DNA of 64,000 nucleotides from Apostichopus japonicus (lineage: Eukaryota > Echinodermata > Holothuroidea > Aspidochirotida > Stichopodidae). The notes below the pieces were generated by a model. The model saw nothing but the letters and a program-made list of their open reading frames with translations. It ran no database searches and was not told the origin of the DNA. The stretch covers positions 5,557,001-5,621,000 of the forward strand of contig NC_092578.1 in the NCBI RefSeq assembly GCF_037975245.1, in the 5' to 3' direction. The position numbers and the translations under genes are program-made. Positions 1 through 12,800 of the stretch are shown here, in pieces (position 1 is the first letter of the stretch; each line of letters starts with the position of its first letter).

Positions 1-783
1 GTTACAGCACAATGGTAAATCACCTGACGGATAGAAATTAAACGCTCCATCCTGTACATCTAAACCCGTCAACCCTCTGGATGGCAAAACTAGAATATGA
101 ATTTATGCAAACATTTGAAAGGAAATTAACTCAGTAATTACGTATTATTAAGTCACATTTAGGTACTACGGTAGTAAATATATTTAAACAAAAAAAAATA
201 ATTAAAATATTTTTAAGTATGGAAATTGGATCACAACTATTCAATTTGGTTTTGCAAACAATACCCTCGTAAAAGAATTTCATATTATACTCATAACAGA
301 GTTTTAAAGTTCAAAATAATGGTGGCGTCTGAAAACAGTCTAAGAGTGTCCAATTTTTAAACAGATGCATTGGGACCATGTAAAGTAATAATATAATAAT
401 GATGAATGAAAAAAATATATCAAAATAGAAAGTGAGTCAAATGGTCTAAATTTCGAGTTCATAATATGCTTTTGAATAAATCCTTTACAAAGAATGCATC
501 ATCCATAAAAGGTTAAATTAAACCTTTTTGAATTACTAACATAGCAGTACGTAATGAATAAAAAATACCTTCATTTGCTTCCTAAAATTATCAAACTTGT
601 TAATAAAGAATAGAAAAAGTGGGAATTTAAAGGTAAACAGACAGGTCAAATTTCCCATTCATATAGAAGTGTATGTAATTCCGAGTAAGATGGTCTCTGC
701 AAAGTCAAAATAGCAGCTGCACTTTTCAAGTAATATCCACTTTAATTTTAAGCTGACAAAATTTGATAGCAAAATGTCATTTG
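1..783. other. intergenic, no recognisable feature
   Basis: AT-rich sequence with no open frame, splice pattern or repeat that I can support on either strand. Confidence 0.5.
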
Positions 784-880
784 TTCACTCTTTTGTAAAT
801 AGTGAATATTAAGTACTTTGGCTTTGAAATACGAATATTTCTGTTGTCAAATGGAGTGAATTTCCGCTCCTTTGGATTTA
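784..880 (+). repeat. partial copy of the right subterminal region of the 1033-3618 element
   Basis: This stretch matches 3469-3562 in direct orientation: both contain an agtgaatatta segment, a ggctttgaaatac segment and gtgaatttccgctcctttgg. It lies just outside the left end of the 1033-3618 element, so a related element or fragment sat here first, or an older copy was interrupted. The match stops before the terminal repeat. Confidence 0.65.
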
Positions 881-883
881 AAT

Positions 884-1086
884 TTTGGTTGTATACCGTA
901 TAGCAGTATGCATTGTACGCCGTACAGGCCTGCATATATTGTAACTAGTCTACGGCCAAATTTCTCGCGTTCGCAATTTGACAGTAGTTATATAATTAAA
1001 GGTTTCATCATGAAATGTGTTTGTACACATTACACTCTAAAAACAAAAGAGTGAAATTTTCACTCTCTTCACGGTATACAACCAAA
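884..1086. repeat. 16 bp perfect inverted repeat enclosing about 170 bp
   Basis: The left arm at 884-899 reads TTTGGTTGTATACCGT and the right arm at 1071-1086 is its exact reverse complement. The right arm falls inside the 1033-3618 element and the left arm outside it, so the arms span that element's left end. It may be a small foldback element or a trace of rearrangement between related elements. Confidence 0.5.
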
Positions 1087-1127
1087 GTGTGTTCTGATAA
1101 TGTTATCGGCTATATGCTGTGAATTAT

Positions 1128-1460
1128 TGTCGGAAATCAAGTAAACGAGTATGTCTAGACATAATGCCAGCATAAAAAACGGCACTAGTCAACTGATTTA
1201 AGTGAAGCATTAAATATTGCGTGAATATGCGGTGAATGTCGAAATCAAGAAAAACGACTAAAGCTAAACATAATGCCAGCATAAAAATACTGCACTTGGC
1301 AACTGATATTCAAGTAAACCATTAAATTCTGCGTGTATATGCCATGAATGTCTGAAATCAAGTAAAACGAGTGTCTAGACATAATGCCAGCATAAAAACA
1401 CTGCCTTGTCAACTGATTTTTAAGTGACATAAATGTCAGCATAATACTACTGCACTTATA
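1128..1460. repeat. tandem repeat, about 110 bp unit, roughly three copies
   Basis: The unit begins near gaaatcaag (1131, 1240, 1350), continues through acataatgccagcataaaaa and a caactgat segment, and the third copy is incomplete. It lies inside the 1033-3618 element and looks like its internal repeat. Confidence 0.75.
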
Positions 1461-1861
1461 CAACTGTGATGGAGTTTCAAACTGGTGAGCTTGTTGAATC
1501 AAAATGAAAAAGAATTGGGTTGGCCTCCTGTCTGGACCTAGCCAACAGAAAAGGTTGGGTGCACTTCAGGGGCTTCTCCTTAACAAATTGGCCAACATTG
1601 GTGCCCACAGCCTACCTGAAACGACAGAGTTATTTCAAAACATTATTACCCAGATGAAAACGTGTGGTTATGGATCAAATGGACACATTGTTTTTTAGTT
1701 TCTAATTCTGTGGTACACCTTAGTTGAAAAAAATAACGTCTTTACATCACTATCAATTTTGTCTATTAAAAACTATCCAACAGTTGAAGCGGGAAGGGTA
1801 ATAACCTTAACACCAAACACAACAAATGGTTCTTCCTTTTTGTATTGCACTAACAGGAACA

Positions 1862-2620
1862 TACACTGTATGAAGGCATTTGTAACGTTCTTATGATATT
1901 CCCTTTTAGGGGTTAGAAGTTCAATCAATCTTTTGGCCTAAGTTTCTCTCTCTGCTGCATAGGACCATTAACATCCCTGTTGTAAGCAATCATTCAGATT
2001 TTCCAACACAGTTGATAGATTAATTCTATTTTCTGTCCATATTAATTTTGTATTCCCTTGTGAATTAAATAGTGAAAGGGGGTACATCTTTGTTGTATTA
2101 TTAACTGGTAAAAGGCAACGTTGTTAATTATTGATATTCCTTTAAGACCCTGACTGGTTTTCTACGTTATTACCCATTGCTGTCTGTACTGTGAATGAAG
2201 TTACTCAACGTCACAGATAGTACCCATCTAAGAGTAGATGAATCTTGTGTTTGCTTTGGAGGGTGTTTCATTTGCTATGTCCATACACTGTGTACGTATT
2301 AGGCATCTGTAACTCTCTCAGGATATTCCTTTTTAAGGGGTTTGAAAGTCATGCAAATTTTTTTTGGCTTAAGTTTCTTTCTCTGCTACGTAGGACCATT
2401 AACATACCTGAATTGTAATCAATCATTCGGATTTTCCAACACAGTTCAACGTTTAATTGTATTTTCTGTCCATATTTTCATTCCCTTGCGAATTAAATAC
2501 TGAAAGTGGTTCAACTTTGTTGTAGTAACTAGTTAAATGCAAGGTTGTTTAATGTTGGTATTCCTTTAAGGCTCTGACTGGTTTTCTACAGTATTACTCA
2601 TAGCTGTTTGTACTGTGAAC
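1862..2620. repeat. diverged tandem duplication, about 425 bp period
   Basis: Bases 1862-2195 and 2287-2620 align along their length. Shared landmarks are taggaccattaacat, cagattttccaacacagtt (one mismatch in the second copy), attttctgtccatatt and ctgactggttttctac. It lies within the 1033-3618 element. Confidence 0.75.
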
Positions 2621-4309
2621 GCTAAATCTTAAAGCCGTATAGTATTGTTCTCCCGTATATTGAAGTTAAATTTATATATTGAACTTGTTTTAAAGTGACA
2701 TTTATATATATTATCTGCTATTGCTATTCATCATAGCAATGATTGAATATTGCAATTGTTTGTCGTCCGAAGTTGATTTTTTTTCTATTATTATTTTGCA
2801 ATTTTCGTTCAGGAAATTTCCCCTTATTCCCAATTTCCCACCTGTGAATAAATATGTATCCAAAAACAACCTGGTTATTCTGCTGTCTCTGTTTCACTTT
2901 GTGACGTTACATCTTGATACGTGAAATAACAACAACAACAAAAATCATAAAGAAAAACTTTCATGAAGAAAAACATAATTCCTGGACCTAAGCTGCATTT
3001 ACTTCTGGCCCAATACTCATAGGCCTAACATTAGGCATAGGCCTTATCTCCAAACAACTAGCCAATGTGTTAATGTGTATAGTGTCAAGCCTAATGTTAA
3101 ATGTTTCCGCTAAAGTACACTGTTAAGCGTAACGTTTAAGAGCCTAGCCAATCGACTGTAAGCAACGACGACCTGCGGCTCTGGCGACCTTCTAAATTTT
3201 ATACAATTTCACGTTCTTTCAGTTTCAACATTTGCTTTATAAACTGACCTCCAAACAACTTAATACCGTCACATCCAAATCCGCTCTCTTCAAGCCACTG
3301 CGAAACTGACATGTTTTAAGATGTAAAACGACAAGAACGAGCGAAGGCAAACGAGTAAAAAAAAAATGGCGTAAATACAAATATTTCTGAATTCGAAGAA
3401 ACGCATACTGATTGGTTGATCCTTCACTCCAAGAAAGAGTGAGAGTTCTTAGCATTTGATTGGCTCATTTTTTCACTCCTTTGTAAAGAGTGAATATTAA
3501 ATGGCTTTGAAATACAAAGATTTCTGTTGTCTAAAGGAGTGAATTTCCGCTCCTTTGGAGTTAAACATTTTTCACTCCGGTAAGAGAGTGAAAAGTTCAG
3601 TCTTTTGTTTTTAGAGTGTAGTCAATCCTATAACTTCACTTTGAATTAAAAAATGAATAAAACTGAAAACCTTGCTACTGCCCCTTTCAATGTAGTCACT
3701 TAGTAATTGTTATAACCTTCGATAACTGTTTGTTACGGAATTAATTATAGACGGCCTAGGATGTCATTTCCTTATTTTTTTAGCACGTTATAGCATATGA
3801 TTTCAAATATAAGAATTGATGGTATTATATATCTTAAAATATATAAACCATAGTAGTACGTCTTTTCATTTAAAGTAATAACAGCTAAAGCAGCAATATA
3901 TAAAAAAAAATATATATAAAAAAAGTCCGAGTGGAAGAATAAAAAGGCAGTCCAAGAAAAGAAGAGGATTTAAACTGTTGAATATTTAGCCCACTCGATA
4001 TCCTCTCCTAATAATATCACCATATAACTCTTATTAACCCGAATTCTCTGTAAGTTTCAACCAAAATAACTTAGTCAACAAATGTGAAAGTAATATATTA
4101 ATCGAAGTCAAACAAAGACAAAATAAGTCCATTACACTACCCCCCCCCCCCCTCCCTCTCCCTCAATAAAATGAAAATAAGGTGAGCTAGATTTAATTAA
4201 TTTCACTATTCAAACAACACTATACATGATATATGACATGCATACATTATTACTCTGGGCTTTTGTCGGAGAAACCAAATTCTTAGAATTGCATTTATTT
4301 ACACTCATA

Positions 4310-4605
4310 ACCTTCCAATAACATTACTACCTTCCAAGAACATCACCCCCTTCCAATAACATTACCCATTCCAAAACCATCACCCCTCCCCCCTCCCCAA
4401 GGACATCATCCCTTTCCAATAGCATCACCTCCTCCACGAACATCACCTCTTTGCATAAAATCATAAAATCGACCCCCCCCCCACCTCTTCAAGATCCAAT
4501 AATATCACCCCCAAGTTCCAATAACAGTGTCCCAATTTCTTATAACAACACCCCAAGTTCCAATAACATCACCCTCAAGTTCCAATAAAACCACCCATTG
4601 TATTC
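4310..4605. repeat. minisatellite, unit close to cttccaataacatcaccc
   Basis: About 15 degenerate units of 16-20 bp with C-run interruptions. A shorter related array occupies 39785-39900 in block B, so it predates the duplication. Confidence 0.75.
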
Positions 4606-4860
4606 GTTTTTCACTTCGGCGATTTCCCTGTAAGATTCAATCAAGATAACTTGGTAAAGAAATTAAAAGTGATTGAAAAGGAAAAAAAAATCAATCGAAC
4701 AATCGAACAATATCGTTTAGAACGATTTTGTTTCATTTTTTAATCTTTGTACCGTTTAAGTTTTCTTGATTCTGCAGTACACGAAATTCATCGCACGAAA
4801 GTCTCATGTACTGTACGGCCCAGGAAAAGTCCCGTTTGTCTCAATTACGGAGTTTTGTCT

Positions 4861-5035
4861 GTGAACATTTTGCAGAGAATTTTTCAATTGCTCAGAATGG
4901 AATGAAGTGAGCAATTGAACATTTTGCAGAAACATGTTGAATTGACGAGATTTGATAAGTTGTCAATTAAACATTTTGCAGAAAATTTTTCAATAGCTCA
5001 GTTAAAGCAACTGAGCAATCCAACATTTTTCTGAT
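4861..5035. repeat. degenerate tandem repeat, about 60 bp unit
   Basis: Three copies of a unit containing aacattttgcaga followed by a caattgctcag-like segment at variable spacing. I see no counterpart in block B, so it arose or was inserted after the duplication. Confidence 0.55.
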
Positions 5036-6189
5036 TTTGATAACATATTATCTTGCTATCTAAACAATTTACTGAAAAATGTCGACTTATGGGGCAAAGT
5101 TTTTCCTATGTTGATGGCACTTTTAAGCTTCCGTAGTTATGATAGAAAACTTAAAAATCGTTTATTACCTTCAGCATATGTAAACCGCTTAATGTTGACT
5201 TACAAATAACGAAGGTCAACTCGAGGTCCGAGTTCTAACGATCGATACATGTCAACATTCATGTGATACCGTTGTGTTCCGAAACAGCGTCAAGTTTCAT
5301 GCAATGCGTTGCAACCACTGTGGTTGCAGCAGTAGCCGTAATAGCCGCCAGGGTATACAGACTGAAGTATACATATTTAATGTTGTAGTAGTTCATTATT
5401 GTCGAATTGTAGGGGATATAAATTGATACCTCTTTCGCCGGTGGTAAGTAAAACAGAAAGAGCTGGTTGATAGGGAGTTGCTACTTTGGGAATAGGAACT
5501 CACAGGTTTGTGTTAACCTTCTTTTAGTGCAGGGTTGGGGAAACTGAATTAGTGGACTAATAGGATATTATTAGTAGCCTACTACTAATACTAACTTTGA
5601 TAGGCCGAGGCAATCCCTACAGAATAACATTGAACGTGGTAATGTACGTAGGCATTAATGATTAAGTGAGAATCGAGGACATAGGCAATCCTTCTGAAGA
5701 AGAGAACAAATGAGAAAAAGAAGGGAAAAAACGTGGCATAAGTCCTGAGGAACTGCGTTCTTAAGGTATTGATATCTCTTAACCTACTTGAATAAGCATG
5801 CGTAACATCGCTTGCAAGTTTCAATGTTACTGTTGCATTTTTCTTGTTACAACTTACAAAGTGAGAAACATTATCAAAGATTAGTGTAGCCTTGGAACTT
5901 AAGTTATTCATAGAATACAAATTAATACCCACTTGAAGGGTGCTAGTAAGTCTTTCAGTTCGTGTAGGCCAATTACGATGTAAGAAAAGGGATGCGAGTT
6001 TGCATAATTAGCAGCACATCTATCCAGACCTAGGGGCAATATGATCTGATTCAAAAGTGTTCTTTAATGTCAAGATTGAAGTTGCCAAAATTCTGACCGA
6101 ACATAGCCCAGCTTCATAGGCTGCAAAAAAATGATAGGTTATTTTAGTCAGTAGTCAGGACTGATAACATCTGTTTCGCTATTTGCAAG

Positions 6190-8590
6190 TGCATTATATA
6201 CGGGAATGTGTAACGTACGGAAGTTGTTCATGCTCTTCACGGAGCATTTCCTCCATCTGTAAACACACGTGCATAGTGAAAGCATCATTTAAAGTCTGGT
6301 ATGACTCATTATTTCAGGGAATGGCTTGAGCTAACGAAGTACGTAATGTGTTTCAAAGCATTCATAAACATGGTGTATGCATATGTTCATATCTAAACCA
6401 TTTAAAAACATCGATATCATGACGGCTTGGTCATGCTCAGGCAACCCCGGCCTAGGCCAGTGATATATTTTTCTTCCTGATAAAACAGATAAATATAGTT
6501 CAGCCGCCCCCCCCCCCCCACTCCGGAGAGAAAGTCACACAAAATGACAAAATTTATGCAGCTTTTTGGACCCAGATGGTTCGAATGATTGATTATAAAG
6601 CTTCAAATTATTACCAATAAATCTGCTCTCAAAAATTTCGCACCGTAGAGGATCTCTGACGGGCCGCACGCAACCCTACGGCGGGCCGAACTGTGGCCCG
6701 CGGGCCGTAGGTTGGACAACCCTGCCCTAGACAGTAGGATAAAGTCGGCCAAGTAGCTGCCCAAGTAGACGATTAACAATAAACAGTACCTGAACTTAAA
6801 ATATAAGAGCACTAAATTACTAAAAAATAGAACAATTAATAATAAATTGTAACCACTTTATTTAGAGTTTCACGCTTTAGAGTTTTAGGCCCCTTTAGAG
6901 CTGATATGCAGAAGATCAAATCCACAATACACGTCTGTCATTTTGGTAAAAAAACATTTTTACCGGCAATTAAGGCATGTGGAACTTCCGACTTGGATAG
7001 CATTCACTGTGCCATACACTAACAACCGTAGGATAGTATTAAGTTCGTGATCACAAAAACAAGAAGAATAAATGTTTCGTGTCAGAATACCAAGACGCAT
7101 AAGGTGACCAAAGACCTCTTGGAATGTTTATTGAGATATTTCCTAATGCTGTTTCTCATAACTTGCAAAAGTACAACCGCACGTTAAAGGAGATTTGAGA
7201 CAAGATTTTTCCAAAGATTTTTCAGATTTCCACTCGACACATGTTTCGTGTGGATGGAATATCAACCTTAGATTTTCATTGGGTAAAATATTTGTCTGAT
7301 TTAATAGGCAACGTAGTGTATTTTTCGCGCACTATTTTGCATTCACAAGAATAAATGATTAGAAAAATGTGCGTAGTCGCTAATCGAGAATCGGCTCAAT
7401 GTTACAGTGAGATACTGTGTAGGCTTACCTGCACTCACCTAGCTAGCACTACAGGACTCCTACAGATACCGAAGCCTAGCTATACCTTCTTATGTATTCT
7501 TTGTCGATGTTCTTTGGAATAGTTTGAGACAAAATAGGCCTAGCTGCATGTATGAATCATTCTGCGACATATTTACGATGTTCATCACTTTCTTTTGGTG
7601 GAAAAGATTAAATATCATAATTCACAGTAGCGCCATATATCTGCCGAACCTCGGTTCATCGAAGGTACTGATGTTGTAGTTTGTTTTTACTATATAGTAC
7701 AAGTGTGGAGATTTGAAGCGATTAAAGTGGCGAATGAATTTGCGTTTTGGCCTATAGCTTTTTAGTCACGCTCGCCAATTAGCGAGTACGTTTGTAAATA
7801 AATTTGGAGGCCTCAGAAAGTAGTAACCTCCACTTTGGAAACAATATCAGTCAACATTTAGTTGGAACAAAATAGTGAGGTATCATGCCATACGGCACTT
7901 ACCACGTAAGGACAGGGTGATTGTTTAATGATACGTAAACGTACTGCTTGACTTTCATTTGTGTAACTTGGCGCTGTACCTTTTGTGAGAATATTGATCA
8001 CGTGTACCCCCGTGAATGCCAACAGCGGAGGTATTGAACAAACGTTAGTACTGCAAGGTGAAGGACTGATATGTTGTTTCTGTTTTCAAAAGCATGGTGA
8101 AGAAATTTTCATTACTGGCATTCTAATGTAATAATGCAGCACTGCAAAATAAAGTTCCACCAAAAGGAAAGGCAGTGACGAACAGAGATTATGATCCACA
8201 AGCGATCACGTACTAATGACATGACAATTATATGTACCAAAGCAAAGGTAGATTACAATAATTGCAATGAATGATTTCCTCAGTTAAGAAATCCTGCAAA
8301 TGTCAATATTTCTTATAACAATAATACAAATAAACATTAACATCACGATGTTCGCATCACTATCATCCGCATAAGCAATAAAACACATGTGACATTGTAA
8401 GCAAACAACATTGCATATTACAATAACAAACTTTACCTTTTACCGTTCTTTTCCGTCATTTCAGAGAAAGTAAATAATTATCAGGGCAAGTTAATTCTAG
8501 AAGCTACTTGCCCGAATTGGCAAATTGCTTTAAAAGTTAAGAACAGCTCTTGCAATTAACACAGGTTGGCCATTTTTGCCATAAGGCGTA
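6190..8590. other. sequence specific to block A, about 2.4 kb, with a hAT-like end
   Basis: Block B passes from the counterpart of about 6180 (41890) to that of about 8595 (42030) almost directly, so this is an insertion in A or a deletion in B. The only recognisable part is 6655-6725, rich in gggcc and gcccg; its reverse complement begins CAGGGTTGTCCAACC, as many hAT-family ends do. I cannot find the partner end or a coding frame in the rest. Confidence 0.5.
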
Positions 8591-9864
8591 CTATAACGCC
8601 CAAAGTGCAGAGGAAGGGAGCTTATTTGAACTGTTGCTATACTTGGAACAAGATAGACCAAGATTACATATGTAACTGACACAGTAATTCTAGGACAGTC
8701 GTTTTAACTTTCTAAATGCTAATTTGTTTCGAAAGGGTGTCCAGTTTGACTTATTGTTATATTTTGTGCGCAACTTCATGGCTCATGATGCAGTAAAATT
8801 GAAAGTATACATGAGAAAGTATTGTTAACAGAAAAGCCTGCAGGTTGATAATGAGTTAAGCATGCAAGAACTATGGAAGAAGCAAGAATGTTTGCAGACA
8901 ACTGGTCGGGGATCATATTAAAGTCAATTAATAACACAGAAAATACGTATTGAGAATTTAGGAAGAATACTTCCGTAACAGCTTTTTTATCAGCATGCAA
9001 TATTATATTCTCGGTTGTCTCGATTGTTACTTGTGGGATTAAAAAGAACAGCTTTGACCGGTTTTATTTATTTGTAATTTTGAAAGAATTTCAGCCTTAT
9101 TGTCTGGGTGCTTTTATACACAATAAGAAACAGTGCACAACAATATATGATTCATTTTAAGGTTGCTGTTTGGCAAGTAATAAGTGCCCACTTATTTTGA
9201 CCCTTGTCGAATAGTTCACCTGACTTTGAGTTTCACAACTTTGTTTCTGTATGTTATTTGTCAAACTTAGAAGTTAAGTTAAAAATGATCCTGCTCACCA
9301 AAGAGGAAAGTTGATCACCTAATTGGAAAGCTACCTAAGATAGTTGAGTGTGGAGTGTGGACGTAATTGTAATCTGGTCAAACATGCCATTAAAGATCTT
9401 GTAGACATTGAATCAAGGGTGGAGTTAAAACTATACACCATGATCAAATCAAGCTTTTCTATGCAATTTGCCACAAATCTCTGATTGTCCTTCTGGCTTG
9501 CACCTGCTGGTAAATTTTCCCATATCATACCTCATCATCGTGATCAATTCTATTAAGAAATACAAAACTTAAAACGATCAAAATAGTTATAAAACTAGCC
9601 TTGTGGGTCAGGTCGAATTAGTAGCAACCAGAGTTTTATGGCATATCCACTTGGATTAAACACAGTGTTGTATTTATATAGCTTGCTGAACTAAAGTCAA
9701 GCAGTCTTAACATATAATAGATACATAACTTTGTATAAATTTGCATAAAATTTAATTTAATTTTCGATTGAGAAATTTTAATGATCCATGTTTGTTTTTA
9801 CTGCAGCGTTTTCCTGGTAATTCATCAATGTGGTTCATCTGACAAGTATTGGCCATTCATCATA

Positions 9865-12800
9865 ATGACTCCAGTGTTTGCCGCTCTTGTCGTCTTGGTA
9901 TCTGTATTGGTGGCTGCCTACATCTACAAGCAGCGTCATATGGTGGTGAGTTTATTGTCATGAGCGACAAATTAGATTATCATTCAATGTCCCTTAGTCA
10001 AACTTTCTTCAGCAGATGTCCATACATATTGTGAAATGTCATGAAAGATCAGCAGAGGTCAAAGACTCTTAAAAATCTTAAATAATAATATAGCTCCTAA
10101 ATATAGACACGTGTTTGCAGTGACTGCCACTCAACCAAGTTCAAGTGGGATTATACAGTTACAGTCTCGTAGTTTAGTACTTATCTCACTGATAACAGAT
10201 TTGGTCTGGGCTATGTTTAATCAAGCAGATATTAACCGATAAGAGATAGGATAGGAAATATATACCTCAAGTTCCTTCAACACATGACTAGATAACTACA
10301 ATGTGTGTACCGTTGTCCCTCTATATCTCGACACGACTAAAAGCTAGGACTAACTCGTAAATAACACAGCAAAAACCTGAACAATCAAGCACACCGTTAA
10401 CCTGAACTTCAACTCTTAATACACCTCTGAGGCTCTGAGTAATCCCTTTACTCGACCCAGTAAACTAAAATCATACATCATTTCAAATCAATACCCAACA
10501 ACTTGCGCAACCCTTTCCAAATATGGGAAGTGGCAATCATGTGATGAAACTAAAACATAACTTGATATAGTCGCAATAACCTATTCTACAAGTCTCAGCT
10601 CGTACATATTTTACTAACGTGCAACTTACAATAACTTGAATAGAACACTCACGTACACAGCTCATTTGTGTCCTAACATAAGCCCACACAATAAGTGATA
10701 GCATATAGCCTAACCTTGGGGCAATTACAGTACACAATTAGATCTACTTGACGTTACAAAATATCATTCAACATTTAATCACAGGTGAAATCTTACTCGA
10801 TTATAACGGCTCGCTCGAGGAACGGATAACTTCATCGCTCGCGGAAAAGAAATAAGCAATATTCATGGGGCGATCGTGGACATCTCTTGGGTTCGCTCTC
10901 TCATCAACTTGGGTTGACTCTCCACCACAGTAAACAATAAGTCTCTCATCCGAGACCTAAGCAATGCAAATCTGAGACATACATGCTTCCGAGAGTATTG
11001 ACAAAAGGAATTTACAAATGAAAGATAGAAGCTAAGGGGACAGACCCAGAGGACAGACCCAGGTGCCTCCATCAGCAAGAACCCAGCTGACAGGATGAAA
11101 ATAAACTAGAACTGCCAAATTTAACCACTCAGTATCTATCCACACAAACTGCTAAGACCACATTACTGAACAACAGGGAACCGTGTTCACAACCATCGGA
11201 ATTGTCAAAGTTGTTTACACACTTGCGAGTGCATAGAACAAATGCAAAATTCCCACTTCACTACATTATACATGGTGTCAGAAGAATTGCATACATCCAT
11301 GTCCTCCAACCAGTAAGATCTGAGATTTTGACCAGTACACACATATCTAGAGGTGATATTCTTTATGTTGTCTTGAGTTCTCATACATGCATGTAGTACA
11401 CATTACTAAAGAAATGTGTTTGTGCTGCCTTAATAAAACCAGAGGATTTTTTGTGACCATGTCTTGCTAGCCCTACAGCTATTTATTATTGGGTAATTTC
11501 ATGAGTGCATAGACTTTATGGTACCACTTGGCAGCAAATTGACCAGTGTGCGAAGTAGGTCTACTCACAATTTCTCTGTCATGTGGAAATCATTTTTAGT
11601 GTTTCTTAGTAAATTACACTGTATATAGCTGTCCGACCTTTGACATTTCACAATACGATTGTTTCATTATAAACAAGCATTAAATTTTACAAGCTATTGT
11701 TTGCTATGATTGTAAATGAAAAGCAAACATGGGAGGTACTGTAGGTTACTGCCTAACTTTCCAGCTGTGTATATATAGTATCATTTCCACTGACATAATT
11801 CCACGTACCAAACACGTTGAGCAATTGCTTCGGTGTTGATATACATATACAAAGCAAAGCTTAACATGCACTGTGCAGGTTTGTATTTTCATTATTGCAT
11901 AATGTTATGTCTAACACATAGTATAAAGTAACTTGTTTGAAGACTAGAGTGGCACAAAAATTGCTTTGTTTAGAACATGTTTTACTTCACACACCCTAGC
12001 CATAACCTGGAGGTATTCGTCTTTTCTCTTTCATTCTCCACTTTGCAGACTCCCGGATGGAAAGTGAAAACTACTATCCCTGGACTAGAGTCGAATGATC
12101 CACAGTAAAATTGCTTTTTCTTGTTGTTTATAAATGTGTACAGATTAAACTCCCTGCATGAGATACTCTTAAGTTTACGTGTAGCACTTGCAGTTGATGC
12201 AGCTTTCTAAGTTCATTGATAATACCGATGTTTCTCCCCTCAACTTAATCTGATTCAATATCCCATAACAAAGGCGTTCAATAGTTTGGCTATACCGCAG
12301 TGAACTTCATTTTCAAGCACTCGGGCTGAAAAGTGTCCACAGAATTGTCCCCGGGACGCGTATTTTTTTTCCCAGGACGAACGTGGGTTTCAGGTTTTTC
12401 AGGAATTTACAAATTCCTTTGAAATCAGAGTTAGGGTTTAAAAAGTGGGTAAGGGATCCTCTTTCAACGAATATGAAGGATTGTCGTTCATAATCTGGGG
12501 TCAAAACTAGGAAAAAAGATTCAGAACATGTTTTTTGAAAAAGCGTCACATGTTTTGAATCCAGGGAATTGATTGGCCGATGCCCACGTTCGTCCTGGGA
12601 AAAAAATACGCCCCCGGGACTTCTTATCGCTGATCAATCCTATATTTGTGAAAAGGCCCAGAATAATGTAAATTTAAAAACAAATGCGTTTCTATAGAAT
12701 GTTAAGTCCAGGAACATGGATTATTGACTATCATTCTTAAAACGGCCGCAGAAAAAAAAACATTGAAATCTGAAAATCCCTCCCATCCTCTTGAAACGTA

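Larger units (their letters stand above)
1033..3618. mobile_element. non-autonomous TIR element, 2.59 kb, TA target duplication, CACTC ends
   Basis: The left end (1033-1067) and right end (3584-3618) form a terminal inverted repeat of about 35 bp with two mismatches, starting CACTCTAAAAACAAAAGA. TA flanks both ends (1031-1032 and 3619-3620), which fits a 2 bp target duplication. CAC-starting ends with short duplications are usual in the CMC (CACTA, Mirage, Chapaev) group; that placement is inference. The interior has tandem repeats and a 64-codon open frame at 1504-1698 with no recognisable domain, and no transposase, so I treat it as non-autonomous. Confidence 0.7.

Noticed and set aside
5591-5932. 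113-codon - strand frame with a homologous shorter frame at 41312-41521
   Set aside because: Both derive from the duplicated upstream region, but the block B version is frameshifted and shorter, so coding constraint is not supported.
12313-12549. 78-codon - strand frame
   Set aside because: It overlaps the Mutator-type MITE and extends across its terminal repeat.
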